A DNA stretch of 64,000 bases, taken from positions 929,444-993,443 of the forward strand of contig VXBA01003285.1 of assembly GCA_013399895.1 (NCBI GenBank), written 5' to 3'. Each line of letters starts with the position of its first letter. The stretch's first letter is position 1. A program made the position numbers and the translations under genes. Source of the DNA: Serilophus lunatus (taxonomy: Eukaryota; Chordata; Aves; Passeriformes; Eurylaimidae). Under the pieces are notes generated by a model that was given only the letters and a program-made list of their open reading frames with translations, searched no databases and was not told the origin of the DNA. Below, one piece after another: positions 35,961 through 50,559 of the stretch.

Positions 35961-36854
35961 TTTTAGCCAGCATCCACCTCACTCCAAAGTGCATATACCA
36001 CTAAAAAAAGCACAAAGTTCTATATTGCCAAGAAAACTGTAAAAAAAATATAAAGACATGGTTTGTCCTTTGTTAAGAACATTTCTATATTTGTACTTCA
36101 CTCATGTTTAAGGCTCAGACACAGTTCCATTTTCAAGTGGATATGTCTTTCTTTCCCTGATTTTCCCATCCAATATACCTACTTGGACCAGACTCTATCT
36201 ATATTCAACTATGAGACGCTGACATTGGTCATATTCGATCAGCCTTAAACAGATCTCTGTGTGACTCAAAGTCAGTAATGCCAATATCGAGCCTCGATGA
36301 AGCGGCAAACATATTTTCAAAGCAGAAAAAAAAAATCCCTGCAATGTCATAGCATGGGCTAGATGTACCAAATTCCTGAAGTGATAGCAGACGTAATTCA
36401 ACACAGGCAAACAAGCTTTACAGTCTGACAAAGTCCTACTGTGTCAGACATTGTCCACTCTAGGGACAATCAGGACAGATCTATATAGTCCAAGAATCAT
36501 GTGAAGTCAATTTAGTAATACATAGACATTTGTTTGCCTGACTGTTCACCTAAATTTCTCTTCATGATTACTAAGACCTTCCTGAGTCTTGCACTAATAA
36601 GGATCATTCTGCAAGTTCTCAGTACTTACAAAAGCAAATCAAGAATTTTAATTGGGAACATCACAATTTCATAATTTGTGTTCATTCCTCCAGAACAAGT
36701 TGTCTCAATTTTAAGTTGTATCTTCTGAACCAGTAATAATGTCGTTCATTTCACACATAAACTGCACAAATACTCTGCTCTCCATGCTCAGATGAATTAT
36801 CCTGTATTAATTCTCTATTTGCATGTTAACGAAACTGAATAGAAAAGTATTACT

Positions 36855-37384
36855 GTACTGTAGCACTGAGGAGTTGACACCTTGAATCCCATGTTCCATT
36901 CCGGGTGCCTGACTACAAGAAGGACATTGAGGTGCTCGAGTGTGTCCAGAGAAGGGCAATGGAGCTGGTGAAAGGTCTGGAACATAAGTCTTATTAGGAG
37001 TGGCTAAGTGACCTGGGGTTGTTTAATCTGGAGAAAAGGAGGCTCCAGGGGACCTTATCACTCTCTACAACTGCCTGAAAGAAGGTTGTAGCCTGGTAGG
37101 GTCGGTCTCTTCTCCCAAGTAATAAGTGACAGGACAAGAAGAAATGGCCTCAAGTTGCACCAGGGGAGGTTTAGATTGGATATTTTGAAATTTTCTCCAC
37201 TGAAAGAATCGTCAAGCAGTGGAACAGGCTGCCCAGAGAAGGTGGTAGAGTTACCATCCCCAGAGGTATTTTTAAAAGACATGTAGATGTGGCACTGAGG
37301 GATGTGGTTCAGTGGTGGACTTGGCAGGGCTGGGTTAATGATTGCTTTCAGTGATTTTTTCCAAGCTAAAAGACTCTATGATTT
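36855..37384 (+). mobile_element. CR1 LINE 3' fragment
   Basis: A long, well-preserved CR1 3' segment: CCAGAGAAGGGCAATGGAGC, GGAGAAAAGGAGGCTCCAGG, CTCAAGTTGCACCAGGGGAG, AACAGGCTGCCCAGAGAAGG and a terminal AGACTCTATGATTT tail. The 3' end is at about 37384. Divergence is modest, so it is younger than the L3-like relics. Confidence 0.92.
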
Positions 37385-38579
37385 GGCAATTCAATGAGAA
37401 GAGTTAACCTTAAAAGGTGTACAAAGGCTTTTAGATTACTAAAAACTGGGCTGATGTAACTCCAACAAAAATATCACTGTTCGGTTCTACATCAAAAGCC
37501 TTCCTGAAATTAACACGACACGGGAAAGACTAGTATGGCATTAATCACCATGTGTCTTGTACAGGAAGAGGAGAAAGATAATGTGTTTTTTCGCTCATAT
37601 CATAAAAAGCAAGAATTTTAATCTAAAGTTACAACAAACGACGTCATTTCATCTGTTTCGCCCTTAGACCATAAGTCAGGCACGTTTTACCCACACAGTC
37701 CTTGAGCAAACATTTTCTTTCACAATCAAATTATATTTTAATACTGAGTAACAGATGCTTGCTTAAGGTTTTTCCCATATTTCAAAGCTAGTAAGGTAAC
37801 ATCTTCATGTATAAAGCATGGCACTTTTCTAGGTTAGTTACGTAGTAACTTAATTTTTCCCCAATAATTTCTTCCCAAATACCTATTTTTCTAGTTTTCT
37901 TTTTAAAGTCTGCTAGCCAACATTATCACGTATGATCAATGAATTTGATTTTTTTTACCAATCTCAACAACCTGAGAACAGAATTAGGCATGTAAATGGT
38001 ACATAGAATAGCAAGTGAACATTTTTCAGTCTCCAACCACACACTGTCAAATTTGCTAGAATTAAATCTCTTAAGTATTGATCCCACACCTGAACTACAC
38101 TGTTTTGTTCCTGTTCCTTTCTCAATACAATTTAGTTACTGTTTTTCACAACGTGGTGGTCACTGTAACATTCTGTTGCCTCATGAACATGAATGAATTT
38201 ATTCCTGCCACACATAAGGCAATAAGGAATATAATTCTTATTTTAAGAATTGGGAACAGAGTTGTTACAACATGCATAGAAGAAGAAAAATTTACCAGAT
38301 ACCTTAAGTTGTAGATCAGTGAGTAACTCCAGAACAATACCTGTTTGGTGTGGTACTCAGCTATATAGAAAAAGCATCAAAGAGTGTTTTTCCACCAAAA
38401 ACTCTTTGTCTGAAGGCATAGCAGCTAAATAAAACACCATTTTTCCTCATCACAGGCAAAATAGAGGAACGTTGCTAGCATGAGAATGAAAGGGAGAAGG
38501 TAGCCTGAAAGCGTAAAGCTAAGCCACAGGCATCAAGATGCATTGCAGGTATACTCCAAAAATATTAGCAGATGGGGGG

Positions 38580-38602
38580 AAAAAACAAACAAACAAACAA
38601 AA
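38580..38602. repeat. (CAAA)n simple repeat
   Basis: A short run of CAAA units within an A-rich tract in KL intron 1. Confidence 0.85.
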
Positions 38603-41600
38603 CCCCCAAATCCAAAAGATAAGAAAGCAGCTGAGAGTTATTTTTACAATTTGCTATTGAATTTTATAGCAGATGAAATAATGGGAAAGCTTGTACTTTA
38701 TGTATAGCCGTAAGTGAACATTATCACAGACTGATATGCAGCAGAGAGACACAAAGTGATCACAATGTGACGGAAGGAAACAAAAACCCCCTTGATCTCA
38801 TTGTGTCAGGTGACTGCTGCAGGAAACATTTCCTCTGAAGTACAAAAAGCTGAGATACTATGGCACAAACCCTGAGCTAAGCCTCCCTCAGGCTTACCCT
38901 GCCTTTGAAAGGCCACCAGCTGGGCCGCCACCCTGTGGCATGGCAGGCAGAGAGAAGGCAGTGGGCTGCACAATGCACTCTGCAAATCCCACCCTCACCA
39001 TCAGAGGCTGTGCAAACACAGGCATATACACCTTCAGCAGGGACTCATCTCACCTCATTTTTGTCATCACCTGCATCTGAGCACTTCTCACACAGAGCAG
39101 GGGGGAACATCTCCAGGCCAAAATTCACTCAAGCCATTTTTAACACCCAGACAAGAGTGAGATGAAAAGTTCATGTTCCTCTGCACTCATCACAAAACCA
39201 GGCTGGAACGACCACTGGAGTCGACATCCTGTCCAAATAAACTAAAGCACCAAGAGACAAGTGGGCTGAGAAAGCAGCTTGAAGTCTCCTGAGATGCAAA
39301 CAGTCTCTGAAAATATAAAGGTCATCTGGAAAAGAATTAAGCGGCATTTGACTTTGAGAAGCAATGGGAGATGAGATAAAAATAGCTTTATTTCTGACAA
39401 CAAGTGCTTCTGAGACACTTGATGTGTTTAATCATTTTCCATTACCTCTGACAGAAAAGATTAATTACGGAACTGCACAAAAATAGTTCAAGGAATATTG
39501 TGACCCATGTGAATATTAAAGATATGAGAGATTCTTAAACAGAGTACAAAAAGAAGATAAAAGTACAGAGCAGTACTCTTGAGTGATTTAAAGCTTAAAG
39601 ACAATCTTGCAGCACTGAAGCGAACTAAAACAATCCCTGATAACAGGCTTGAAATCTGGGACACAATGCTCAGGCAGTATTTAGGAGAAAACCTAGATAT
39701 AATCATTGCCATCAAAATTGTTTGGGGTGTGTTGAAGCTACATAAACATACAAAACTCCAGTACTTAGACTGACCTGCAAAGTCCTCTACCAGAGCATGA
39801 ACTTATTGGAGGGCAGGCCAGGCTCCAATCTCAATGACAAATTCAAATACACAAAACAGATAAAAGGGAAGAATAGATATATATAGAATATAGACACATG
39901 AAGAACTTAGTTGTAATCCACAAAAGCAAGCACACAAAACTGCATAAGCAGTAGTAAACAGCGCAAACCAAGAAAATAATACCACTGATGCCTTAAGATT
40001 TGTTTATAATACTTTATATTTCTGGATTTTAGCATAGCTGCATGGCTTCTCACACTTAGGATGGTAAAAACCTATTTCATAACAAGATATGGGGTAGACA
40101 GAGCAAGATAGAAGGCCCAAAACCCCCTGGAGAAGCTCCAAGAGGTAGACCTGGGGGCAAGACAGGACGAGTGATTTTGGGATTGGGTGTATACGTTAGA
40201 CATGATAATTGGTAAGTATTGGTGCTACGGTGGGCACATCAATATACATTGTGGACCTGAAAGCTTCCACTAAAGACCAGCTTTTTATCATTGTTGGGAA
40301 AGTTTTCCTCTGTTTTTAGGCATCACCACTGTGGGAGAGTGGTGATTGATAGTTGTCAGACAATGTGCTGAACAAGGATGAAAAAAGCACCAAAACTTTG
40401 AAGGAACTCTTAATGTGAATAATGGTAACAGTTGTGGCAACTGAGTAAATCATTAAGCAAAAAAAGCAAATAGAACACTAATGGATTTTAAGCCACATTC
40501 TGGTTGGAGACAAAATACATGGTGCTAGAATCAGCAGTGAGCAAAAAAGTTAAGCATAAAACTCATTTAAAACTAATACATCAAAAACATATGTAGAATA
40601 TATAAAACTGACAAAGCAATGCCTAATCAGAGCACTGAGAGTAAATAGATGCTAAAAACTGAAATACATGATATTTGTAATAGTACTGTCAAGGAGAAGG
40701 CATCAGTTACTACCCCAAACTTTCGGTTTCAAGAAAATCTGTACAAACTGGATGGAGAAGCAAAAATCAGCTAAGGAAGAAGTAGAGAACTGCCTGCAGG
40801 AAGATTTCAACTACAAAACACAGCTTCAGAAGCCAAAAGCCCCAGAATTCACAACTCTTCCCTGCACTAAGTCAGAAGCCAAATGAGAAGACTGTTGCCC
40901 TCCAAAGCAATAGCGAGGAGGACAACCAAAGTAGCATGTGTAATCTTTAGTGACATCAGTCTCTTAAAAAAAAGAAACTACTTTTGGTTAAATGGAGAAT
41001 CAAAATAATTGAATAAATAAATAAAAGGCAAACATTTCAAGTATCTTTAAGGGTAAAAATTCTGGAAGAGGTGCCCAATTGTCAAGCATTTTTCAGTGTT
41101 TGATGCATCACCTGTTTTTCTGGTAGATGCACAAAGGAAAGCCAAATACTCATCTGTGCATACTCACCCCCTCAACATATGACTTGGAAATGCTGTCTTT
41201 ACACACTGTGGAACTATGATTGCTAACCCAGGTGTTTCATAGGAGAAATAATGTATTTCTGGTGGTTTAGTGGGAACACATGAATAAAATTGCTTTGAAA
41301 AGTCTGAGTACTTGGCAGAAGCACAAAACAAACACAAAAGGGCATTGAAATAAAACAGTGTGTTAGAAAGAAAAATTTTCTTAGTAAGACATAGAGGTAA
41401 ACACAAGTAAGACTAAATTCCATCAATATGTGTACCCGATTGACAATGAATTGACAAAAATATTTCTGCTTGCTGGGCCTAATCTAACTAGCTAAACCAA
41501 TAACCCAGCTTGGAAAGACGTTGAAGACAACCTATAATTTTGGAGGAAAATTACAGAATATAGAACTCAGGTTACTTATTTCCACTTTCCCTGCACTTAA

Positions 41601-42089
41601 AACACCTAGAATAAAGGCCTGATGCTCTGATGTTAATAATTAACTCCAAATCTTATCCTAGTCACACCACTAGATTAAAAATGAATTGACCCAACTCTTC
41701 CTGGAGATGTACTGGAAAGGCACATTTTGTGTGCAACTTAATGCTGAGAGTCTTTCAGGAGAAAGGCAGAAAGAAATCCCTGTCATACCACTATTACAAG
41801 AATATCAAATGATACTGGAATTGGCAAATCCATTTTTGTAGAGTTGGGAAAGGCTGTTGGACTGGCAGTCAGATATTATTCCTGAGGTACATGAACATGC
41901 TGCCCTGAAAGCTCCAGAAACAAAGGGGCAGAGGCTTTTCCCCAACTACAGTCTCAAAAGAAATTAGACTGCAGGAGTATTCATGGCGAAGTGTTTATGA
42001 GTCCTGGACCATCAGCTACAGAAGCAGTAAAAATATTCCCAAACCTCAGAAAAATGCTTATTGGAATAACAAATAACTGCACGAAGATC

Positions 42090-43010
42090 AGGCATTTCTG
42101 ATGCTCCAATCTGGCCTATCATAAAAGCAGACAGCAGGATTTACTGGGTAATGGTTGGGTTTTGAACAATTAATTCTGTTATACCATAAACCACACCTGT
42201 CATAGGAAAAAAATGCCAGATTCTAGCAGAACAGATTTAGCATATGCTGTCTTTGTGATTTTGTTAGCAGGGCAAGGCAAGGAATATTCACGGGGCAGCA
42301 ATACTGCATTACATGCATCTACTGCCAAGGATTTCACTGTGCTCTAGCTTTATGCAATATAGCTATCATCCAAATATGGAAAAATTCATCAGAGACTGAT
42401 CAAACCCATGTAATTTCATGAACAGATGATGTATTAACCTATAGGCAGACTCAAACACCAGTGAAAGAGTGAATTTAACAAATGGAAGCAATAACTTTGG
42501 TAATACAATTCTAAGTGAAGTGATGAACAGGTCAAGTGGCACATGAAAGAGAAAAGTATTTAGGAATAGAATAATCACTTTATCAACAACAAGAAAAATT
42601 AATAAGAAGGTCCTTGCTCTACAAGTTCACATAAGCTCAAATCTCTTGAGTTTTATTCTTCCCCAGGATTCTATATCCATATTTGCAGATACGATTAAGC
42701 CTTTAACCAAGTTGTTAAAGAAGGTGTAGCAATGGAGTTGAGATCAGAATCAAACCTGACCTCATCAGCATTGAAAAAGGCTGGCATAGGTAGCCACACT
42801 GGGCATGCTTTTCCAGAATGGCCACTTCATGTGCACTTTGTTACCCCATCCAGAAGCAGTAGAGGTTATATTATCACAAAACCAAAGGCGGTCAGTCAGT
42901 TCACTGTACAAAAAGGAGCATGTGGTGCTACTGGGAGACTTAACACAGTGACTCAGAAATTAGAGTGAATGAAAGGCGTAATTACCAAGCTTGGCATATT
43001 TAAAAGTATC
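42090..43010 (+). pseudogene. Degraded endogenous retrovirus pol relic (reverse transcriptase to RNase H)
   Basis: No frame is open, but conceptual translation across the three + frames gives fragments in the order of a retroviral pol. An early fingers-like block (APIWPI at 42103-42120) is followed by a segment with in-frame stops. A decayed active-site motif TDDVL lies at 42422-42436, a YLG-type block near 42560, and a connection-domain motif KPLTKLLKK at 42697-42723. Then comes an RNase H-like stretch near 42810-42900. At least two frameshifts and several stops break it, so it cannot encode a working enzyme. Spacing of the blocks fits a reverse transcriptase with small deletions. It lies antisense to KL. 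The motif style suggests an ERVL-like or related class rather than a LINE; a Ty3-like origin is the main alternative. I saw no flanking LTRs. A TDNG motif at about 43720-43731 may be an integrase remnant, but this is weak. Confidence 0.6.
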
Positions 43011-46000
43011 AATATTGGAGGCTCAGCAGAGGAGTGAACTACAATAGATGGTCCACAGAGCGTATCATGCAGATCTTATCCTATTTTTTCACAAGAAACA
43101 TCACTTCAAAGAGGGTAGAACAAGAGAAAGGTAGCTACCTGTGGGAGACAACATTAAACAATCACTACAAAATTATTTAATGTGTACTACAGTGAATGTT
43201 TCCACGATTTAAAATAGACCCTCTTCCTTTTCAGCACCCAAAGGTATCAGCTCGATGGTTGCAAATATAGAATTAGAGGTCCTTTATCAATCTCATAACA
43301 AAACAGTAGCTGCTGCAGTGCTCTTTCACTATAAAGAAATGATAATCAGAAGTATGAGAACACCATGGTAGTGGTGGTTTGACTGGGTGCTATGCACCAA
43401 ATGGCTTCAGAAGGAATTTTTGGATAAATGTGCTGTCAGATAACTTATCCCATTTTGGGTTCCTCTGTGAGAAAAGAAAAAAACAGCCACTGGACAGCAA
43501 CAGTAAAGTCTCCGCCAGTGGAGGGTACCAATGAGTAATATAGAGGCATTTTGTTCTATATAGTTGGCATAGGAATTATAAATTTAGTCAATGTATACAC
43601 TAGAAGCTGTTGCAGATCATAAACCACAGCAGACCTATATGAATGAGGATCAAACAAAACTACTGATAGCCATGAGGCTAGCAACATTGTTTAATGACTG
43701 CAAAAACTTCAGGCTGTCAGACAGACAACGGCATCCAACAAGACTTAAGTGTTTTGCATGAAGTAAAGCTGAGAACTATTATGCAAGGTCAAAACAAAAT
43801 TACTGGATCAGAACCGTGTGCTATAATATGGGCAAATACAATTCAGAATGAAGGGGACTTTCTTGAGGTCTGGCTACAAAATTCTTTTTCAAACCAAACA
43901 TTTGGATTGTTCATGCCCAAATCTAGGTCAGCTACTAAAACTGAAGTTTCCTATGCTGCAAGCTTGGCTATTAAACTTAACAATTCTGAGATTAGAACTG
44001 TGCATCAATGACAACAGGCTATGGAGTAAGATGGCAAGTTCAAGCCAGCCCTCTAGATGGGTGCAAAAAGCAGGTCATCATGATCAGTAACATAAATGTG
44101 AAGGTACAATTTTTCCGTCTTTGGACAACTGTTTAGATTACAATTTGGCCAGGTATGAATATAGAATTCTTCCTTATTTTTCTGATGAGTCTGCAACTGC
44201 TTATGTCAGATCCAGTTGTATTTGCATGCACATCCAACATAAAGCAAACACTACAAACTATCTCATTGTGTATAGCCTCCCTGAAATGTTCTGGCTTGTG
44301 CACATGTAATAGAAATGATTAAAGTGTGTGATTTCAATTACACACCTTTGCAAGGAATGCTCAAGTCATAAAAATCACTGAAACTGTGCAGTAAATTAAC
44401 TCTAATCCCATAACTTTTGAAGTAGCTTTTGTGTGATAGTTGCATAAGGCATTCAACTGTAATATCAGAAGTGTAGTTGGTTGCAAAACAAGACCCAAAA
44501 GCAGTGATCACAGTGTGCTGCAACAGCAAACAAACTGCTCACAAACAGCGATAGAGAAGGCAAGATGTCACACCTGACGGGAATCTCTTGTGTGGTTCCC
44601 TCCACTGCAGGAATTTTTAATTTGGTCCTATATCCTGTATACTTTTATACTTAATAATTTGCAAAAAGTAGAAGAATATTAAGGGCTGATCAAATTGAAG
44701 AATAGCTATGCCCTAAAAGAACAAAATTTGGACTACCCTCAGACCTAAACATGTTATCATGACACTACGTGAGGTAAGAAAGAGCTAAGAGCTCCAAGAA
44801 GAACTACTGCTTGGTCATGAAAAATAAAAACCATAGGAAGATTCACAACATTGCTAGGTTCAGCAGTAATAGCTCACAGTTTGCAGACAATAGAAAATGA
44901 GGATTATAGCCCAATAAATACAGTATTGCTATTGCTAGTACCAAGCTATGGGATTTATATGAATTTTATTTTGATTCAGCAGTCATGACTTACTGGTATC
45001 TGCTTTTGGGTGACCATGAGTCTGTTCTAGGTGCAAAACTTCCCAGTGATCAGGGGAGGAGTGAACTATTGGATGACTTGTTGAGTGCTTTCCTCCCTTT
45101 TGTGTAAAGTCAGCTCTATGGTGGCATAGTTCTAATCCAAATGGTATCACAGGCCTACTTCTAGGCAACTGAATCTCAGAGCTAAGGCCAGCTCAGATCT
45201 GTGAGAGATCCTGCCTAACTAGGACCTGCTACTACAAAAGTGTATGGGCCACCTGCAGATCTTTGTCAAACTTGTGAGACAGTGCAAATGTCATGGGAAT
45301 TCCATAATAGAAATGGCAGAAGATATCTTTCCTCCAGCAACTGAATCCCACCCCTATGAAGCAGAAAGCAGCTCCAGATCCTGACATATACCAGGCGTAC
45401 AGAAGGGTTAATGTCCACTTGTGACCTGTTTAAAAAGAAACATCTGGTACCATTTGGGATGTTACAGGCTATCAAGGCACCTGCATGGGCAGATCCTACA
45501 CAAGATCTGTGAGAAACCTGGGTCTTCAGAACTGGCAATTGGAGGCAAGGCAGGATACTCAAATGGTACATGCTTGTCAATGTGTGCAACTTTTTTAGCC
45601 CTAGTGGCTTCTAAAGAGGTAGCCTTATCCTTGCATGAAGCTATGACTGAGACAAGGATAAATACTCTGGAACAGTACATAAGACAGAATCAAAATCCTG
45701 GAAAGATTTGGAGAAACCAAGAGGACCTAAGTAGGATTTTTTCACTCCAGACGTTTTATACCAGCAACAATCCCTGAAAGGCTGACATGGTGAATCATAG
45801 GGCCATGCAGATGGGCAAGGCAAGTAGAACTGAATGACTCGTAACTTAGTGGTCTTGATGCCTCAGCTGTCTGCCCACCTTTGCAACAGCACAGTGAACC
45901 ATAAGGCTAACTGACAAGTTTGAATTAATACAATGGTTGTTACTAGCCGTAATTATTCCTTAATGTTATTGCTTCCATTAAGCTAGGCTATGAAAGGAAG

Positions 46001-49000
46001 ATCTGGGAAATTGTAGGAGGAATTCAAGCCAGTTACTCAGCAAATGCACATCTCATCAGTGAGCACACAGTCACTGGAGGAAGCTGACTTTCATCAGACA
46101 TATTTATTTGAGGAATCACTACACTCCTCTGCAGTCACCAAGAAGATAAAGTGCAGCTGTTCAAATCAGAACTCAGAAGAGCAAAGAGAAATTCCAGTTC
46201 AGGGAATTTTCAGGGGGAAAAAAAAAGATTAATTGAGGGAAGAGAAACTCGTAGGGTATCACATTTTTAAAGATTCAAGAAAGTGATTAACAACTTTAGT
46301 CAGGAGATGGATGGACAAAATGAGGCATCCAATTTTACAGTGAAAACAAATTTTGAATCTTTGATTTCTTCAGGGGCAAGGATGATTCATGTCTATTCAT
46401 GCAGTCTTTTCTACAAGCTTTTGACTATACTGCTGTCACAGATTAAACTGGATTCAATTTATATCTCCTTTGATTCGGGAAATACACTTAGAACCTCATC
46501 CAAAACATGCTGAAACCATGAAAATACACTTTTGAGGTATGACTAAGTCCCTTTATGTCTGTTACTAAATGCATGTTTAACAGCAGATATAAAATTGCTT
46601 TACTACAGAGATGAGTGTTAACACAAAAGTGTACACATAAAAGTTTTCCTACTTTACTCTTGTAGCCTGCAAACAGAATAAAACCCACCATTTGAGCTAA
46701 AATTTGGACTCTTGCAGAAAACTGCAATAAACAAAAAGCTTTAAAGATTAAATATCTAATTCTTACTTTATAAACACTATCTTCATGTTTTTTATTATCT
46801 GTAGACATTAAATCACAGTGTTTTATACTTAGAGAAATTACAAAATAATTAAAACAGCCAAAGAAGAGTTTTGGAAGAATGTTGTTAGGGTGATTGTTTA
46901 GTCTAAGCCACACAGAAGAGGGTATGTGGTGGTTAATACATATGGTTGCAAATGGTAATTAGCTACTCTTCTATCAGCAGTCCTTGTTTTAGTTTCAGTC
47001 CTCTCACCACCATAGTACTAGACACTTTCTAACCAGAATTAACATTATATTAACAGACTGAGGTATTCATAAATATTTTGTCAACTGGACAAATTTTAAA
47101 CATACTTACCACAGTTTAGACTTTACTCTGGCAGTGTAATGAGCACTTCTGGATGCCTAGAATATGATTTTATTTTTTTTTAAGAACAACTTAACATGTT
47201 TCAGGCTTCCTTAACCAGCTCTTTGCCAGTGCACTGTTCACATTGTCTTTTGGAGAAAAAACAGGTGCCTCTTGAAAAAAAGACAGTAGCTTTGATATTG
47301 GACTTTCTTTACATAAGAAACCTACAAAAGAATATTTTCCATTTGGCTAAAACTGATGCAGAATGAAATCTTTTAAAAAAGTAAGTGTCTAAGTCAAAGG
47401 AACTGGCACAAGTTATCTTTTGTCTACTATATCAAAGTACAATACTAAACTTCAGATTGCTCTAGAACAAAGTATAAAGGCAGTGATGTCAAGGCAGTCA
47501 TATATATACGAATGAGAGTTATCACTGGACTATGAATATAAAAAATTAAGTACCTGTATATCCACCTGTTTTCTTTCCAACTGATTCCAGATATGACTAA
47601 ATACTTTCCCCACCCACCCCCTGTCTATTTCAAATATAGATACAAAAATATAAGGACAAACTAAAACTTTAACACATCTGTTAACCTACAACTTCAGGCA
47701 CTATTTTTAAGCAATTTTTGGGGGGCTGACATTTTATATCTGTGTAATTGTGTCTTTGGAAATTCTGCCAATACACTGTAATATATAAATACACTATCAA
47801 AGTAGAATAACATTTTCAATTATTTAAATCAAATGGAATCTGGGAAAAATCCCAGTTTTAAGATCAAAATGTATTAGAACAACAGAAATGCAAGTTCACA
47901 TATTTCCTGTAACAGCAGCATTCATCCTCCTTTGTTCAGTTATACAAATGCCAGAAAGTAGCGCTGTTCTGCTTCACAGTTACCATGAGGGCAGGTATGT
48001 TAGCAGTTGTCAGAAGTCCACTAACAATTATGGTAATTAGGTTAATATCTAACAGTGAGACAGGTGCCTCCCATTTAAATATCGACTGTTTTAAAGGAAA
48101 GCAGTTGGAAAGACAGAGTTTGAAGAGATGCCTTTTTTTTCTAAGTAACTGACAAAGATACAGGTATAGCAGAAGCTTCCAACATTTTTCCAGGAAGACA
48201 TCCATCAAAACAATCTCAGAGCCACAGAGGCTTTTGTGAAAATAACTAGCTCAGTGTTTATTACTGCCCCAACCCCAAACAACAGATTGATCAGAGACAT
48301 CTCAGGCTTAAATACAAGAAGACAGGAATAGCAATCATTCCAGCATCTGAACTTTTTTAAAATACTCTCCTCAGTTTTTAGACCAGTTCAAGCTCGTGCA
48401 AGCAGCCAGAGAGCTTACATATATTCTGGATTTTTTAGATGGAAAAGGGGATTAAGAGTACTGCTGTGCCTAATATCATTATAACACGTATTTGGTAATT
48501 TCCATACATAGTACCTACATCTATGTTAGCAAACAGTAGAGCTTAGGACCCAATATCTATGATGGCCCATGGACTAGAAGGTGATTAGCAGCTGGATTAC
48601 ACTAGCAGTGCTCCTGCAGAGCATGTTCCAAGTTATCTTCACCTAAAACTAATCCAGCTGCATATTCCAAAAGTATTTCAAGTTACAAACCATAATACAG
48701 CAATTTTTTAAGGAATCAAACAGGAAAACAGTCTTTGATAGTTTTCACATGATGCAGCAAGAGCTGGCCAGCCATTTTATCCCAGAGAGAATGGTTTTCA
48801 TTAACCACAGCTATGCCAACACAACCTTCAATAGGTATGTAGTGCAAAGAATATTGAAAAAATGTATCTAAGACAGGATACATTAAATCAGGATGATGGT
48901 TTAGATATTAAAAAATGCACAGATTTACAGTTACATGGAATCATGGTTCAATCAATGAGGAAGCAAAGAAGTGGCCAGTCCAGTAATTAACTAGTTGTCC

Positions 49001-49514
49001 AAACACCAATAAAAATGGCCTGAATTAGGGTGCGAAGGGCTTGAAGAGCCAGATGGTTTTGCTCAGATGAAGAAAGGAAGGCAGGGAAGGAGAAAAGAAG
49101 AAGGGGAGGAAGTGGAAGAGATTACATCTCATTAACAGAACTTTCAGTGGTCACTCTCTTACACATGGATACCCCTAAAGAAGATATTCTGTATAAGACA
49201 CATACACAAGTTCTTACTTTCTTATTGGGAGGACAAATAATCTCTGTAAAAACAAGCACTTGGGAAAGAACTAAGGCTCCATCTATAGCAGTCAAAACTC
49301 ACTTTTCTCATACTACTGAGAGGCAAGAAAGCAGAGATGTTGGAAAAAAATACTGAAGAAACAGCAAGGATTTCACGTACCTTATGAAGCATAAAATAAT
49401 TCAAGAGTGTTAGGATAGGATTTATAGTCAAGTATAATAGATGTATTAGATATTTATTTCAAACTAAGCCACTGGACACATTTGGTAATACAGAGACAAA
49501 ATATAAGGACAAAA

Positions 49515-49900
49515 AAAGATACTCTGCTGGGTCAGATCAACATCCTTTCAGCCCAGTACCATCTCTGATAGCAACAGCACAAGATGCCATCTTAAGAGAG
49601 TAAGTGAGCTCAGTTACTTTCTGAGATTTAGCCTTCTGTTTCCCAGACCTCCACACTGTTCTCCTGAAGTTGTTTGAGGCACATTCCTGTGTTTTTTTCA
49701 GTATCTGCCTATGGACGTTCTGCTCACATATTTTCCTACTCCCTTTTTGAGTCTAATGGTCCAGCCATGATCCAGAACCTGCTATGGCAATAAATTCCCA
49801 AAGTTCATGATCCACTGTGTAAAAAGGACTGAACTGTTTGCTCCAGGTTTCTTTTATACTCTATGGGGAGAAACAGGAACTTCTAGACTGCAATTTATTT
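49515..49900 (-). mobile_element. Ancient L3/CR1-like LINE 3' relic
   Basis: ACTCTGCTGGGTCAGATCAA, then CAGCCCAGTACC and about 250 bases later AACCTGCTATGGCAATAAAT followed by CACTGTGTAAAAAGGACTGA. This reproduces, in reverse-complement order, the 3' end of an old amniote LINE common in turtles and crocodilians. Divergence is high. Confidence 0.55.
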
Positions 49901-50559
49901 TACTCTAATGTAGATAAGTCAGAATTACTGTGCCTTAGAAGTCTCTCCCATGAGCAAACAGGGAGCATAATCTAACTAGTTTGGAAGCATATACAGTGCA
50001 AACATCTAAAGTAGAGTGAGATGATCTACACGCTTTAAGTCTTTAACTGGTCCTTCCAATCTAAAGTAAATAGTTTTGCACACTTCAATTAACTATACTA
50101 AATAGACACATAGATACATATTAAGTAAGAGAAGGTTACTGCTACTCTGAGTGTACGGCCTCCATAATCCCTCCTTTCAGGGATAACTGTGCAGCAGGAG
50201 AAAAACAGGAACAAAAGCTGAGGCCTTTCACAAGCCTGATCTACTGTAGATGAGGAGTTAGTCCTGCTAATTGTCAATCTTCCTAAGTTCCTACAAGATG
50301 ATGTTTTCATTGTGTACCCAATAAAGGATTTCACATAAAAGTATGAACCATTCTGAGTAAAGCACTACAAAGGCTTTGTTAAATGATACAGTATTAGAGG
50401 AGACAGTGGTGAGTGATATTTCTATGTTGAAAAAATTCTGACTTCAGAGAGTTTTCACAGAAATACAAAAACCACCTTACTGACAAAAAAAAAAGTCCTT
50501 ACCCTATTTATGGTCCTGTGTCTACTGTCTGCTAGTGATTAGGAAAACTGGATTATAAA

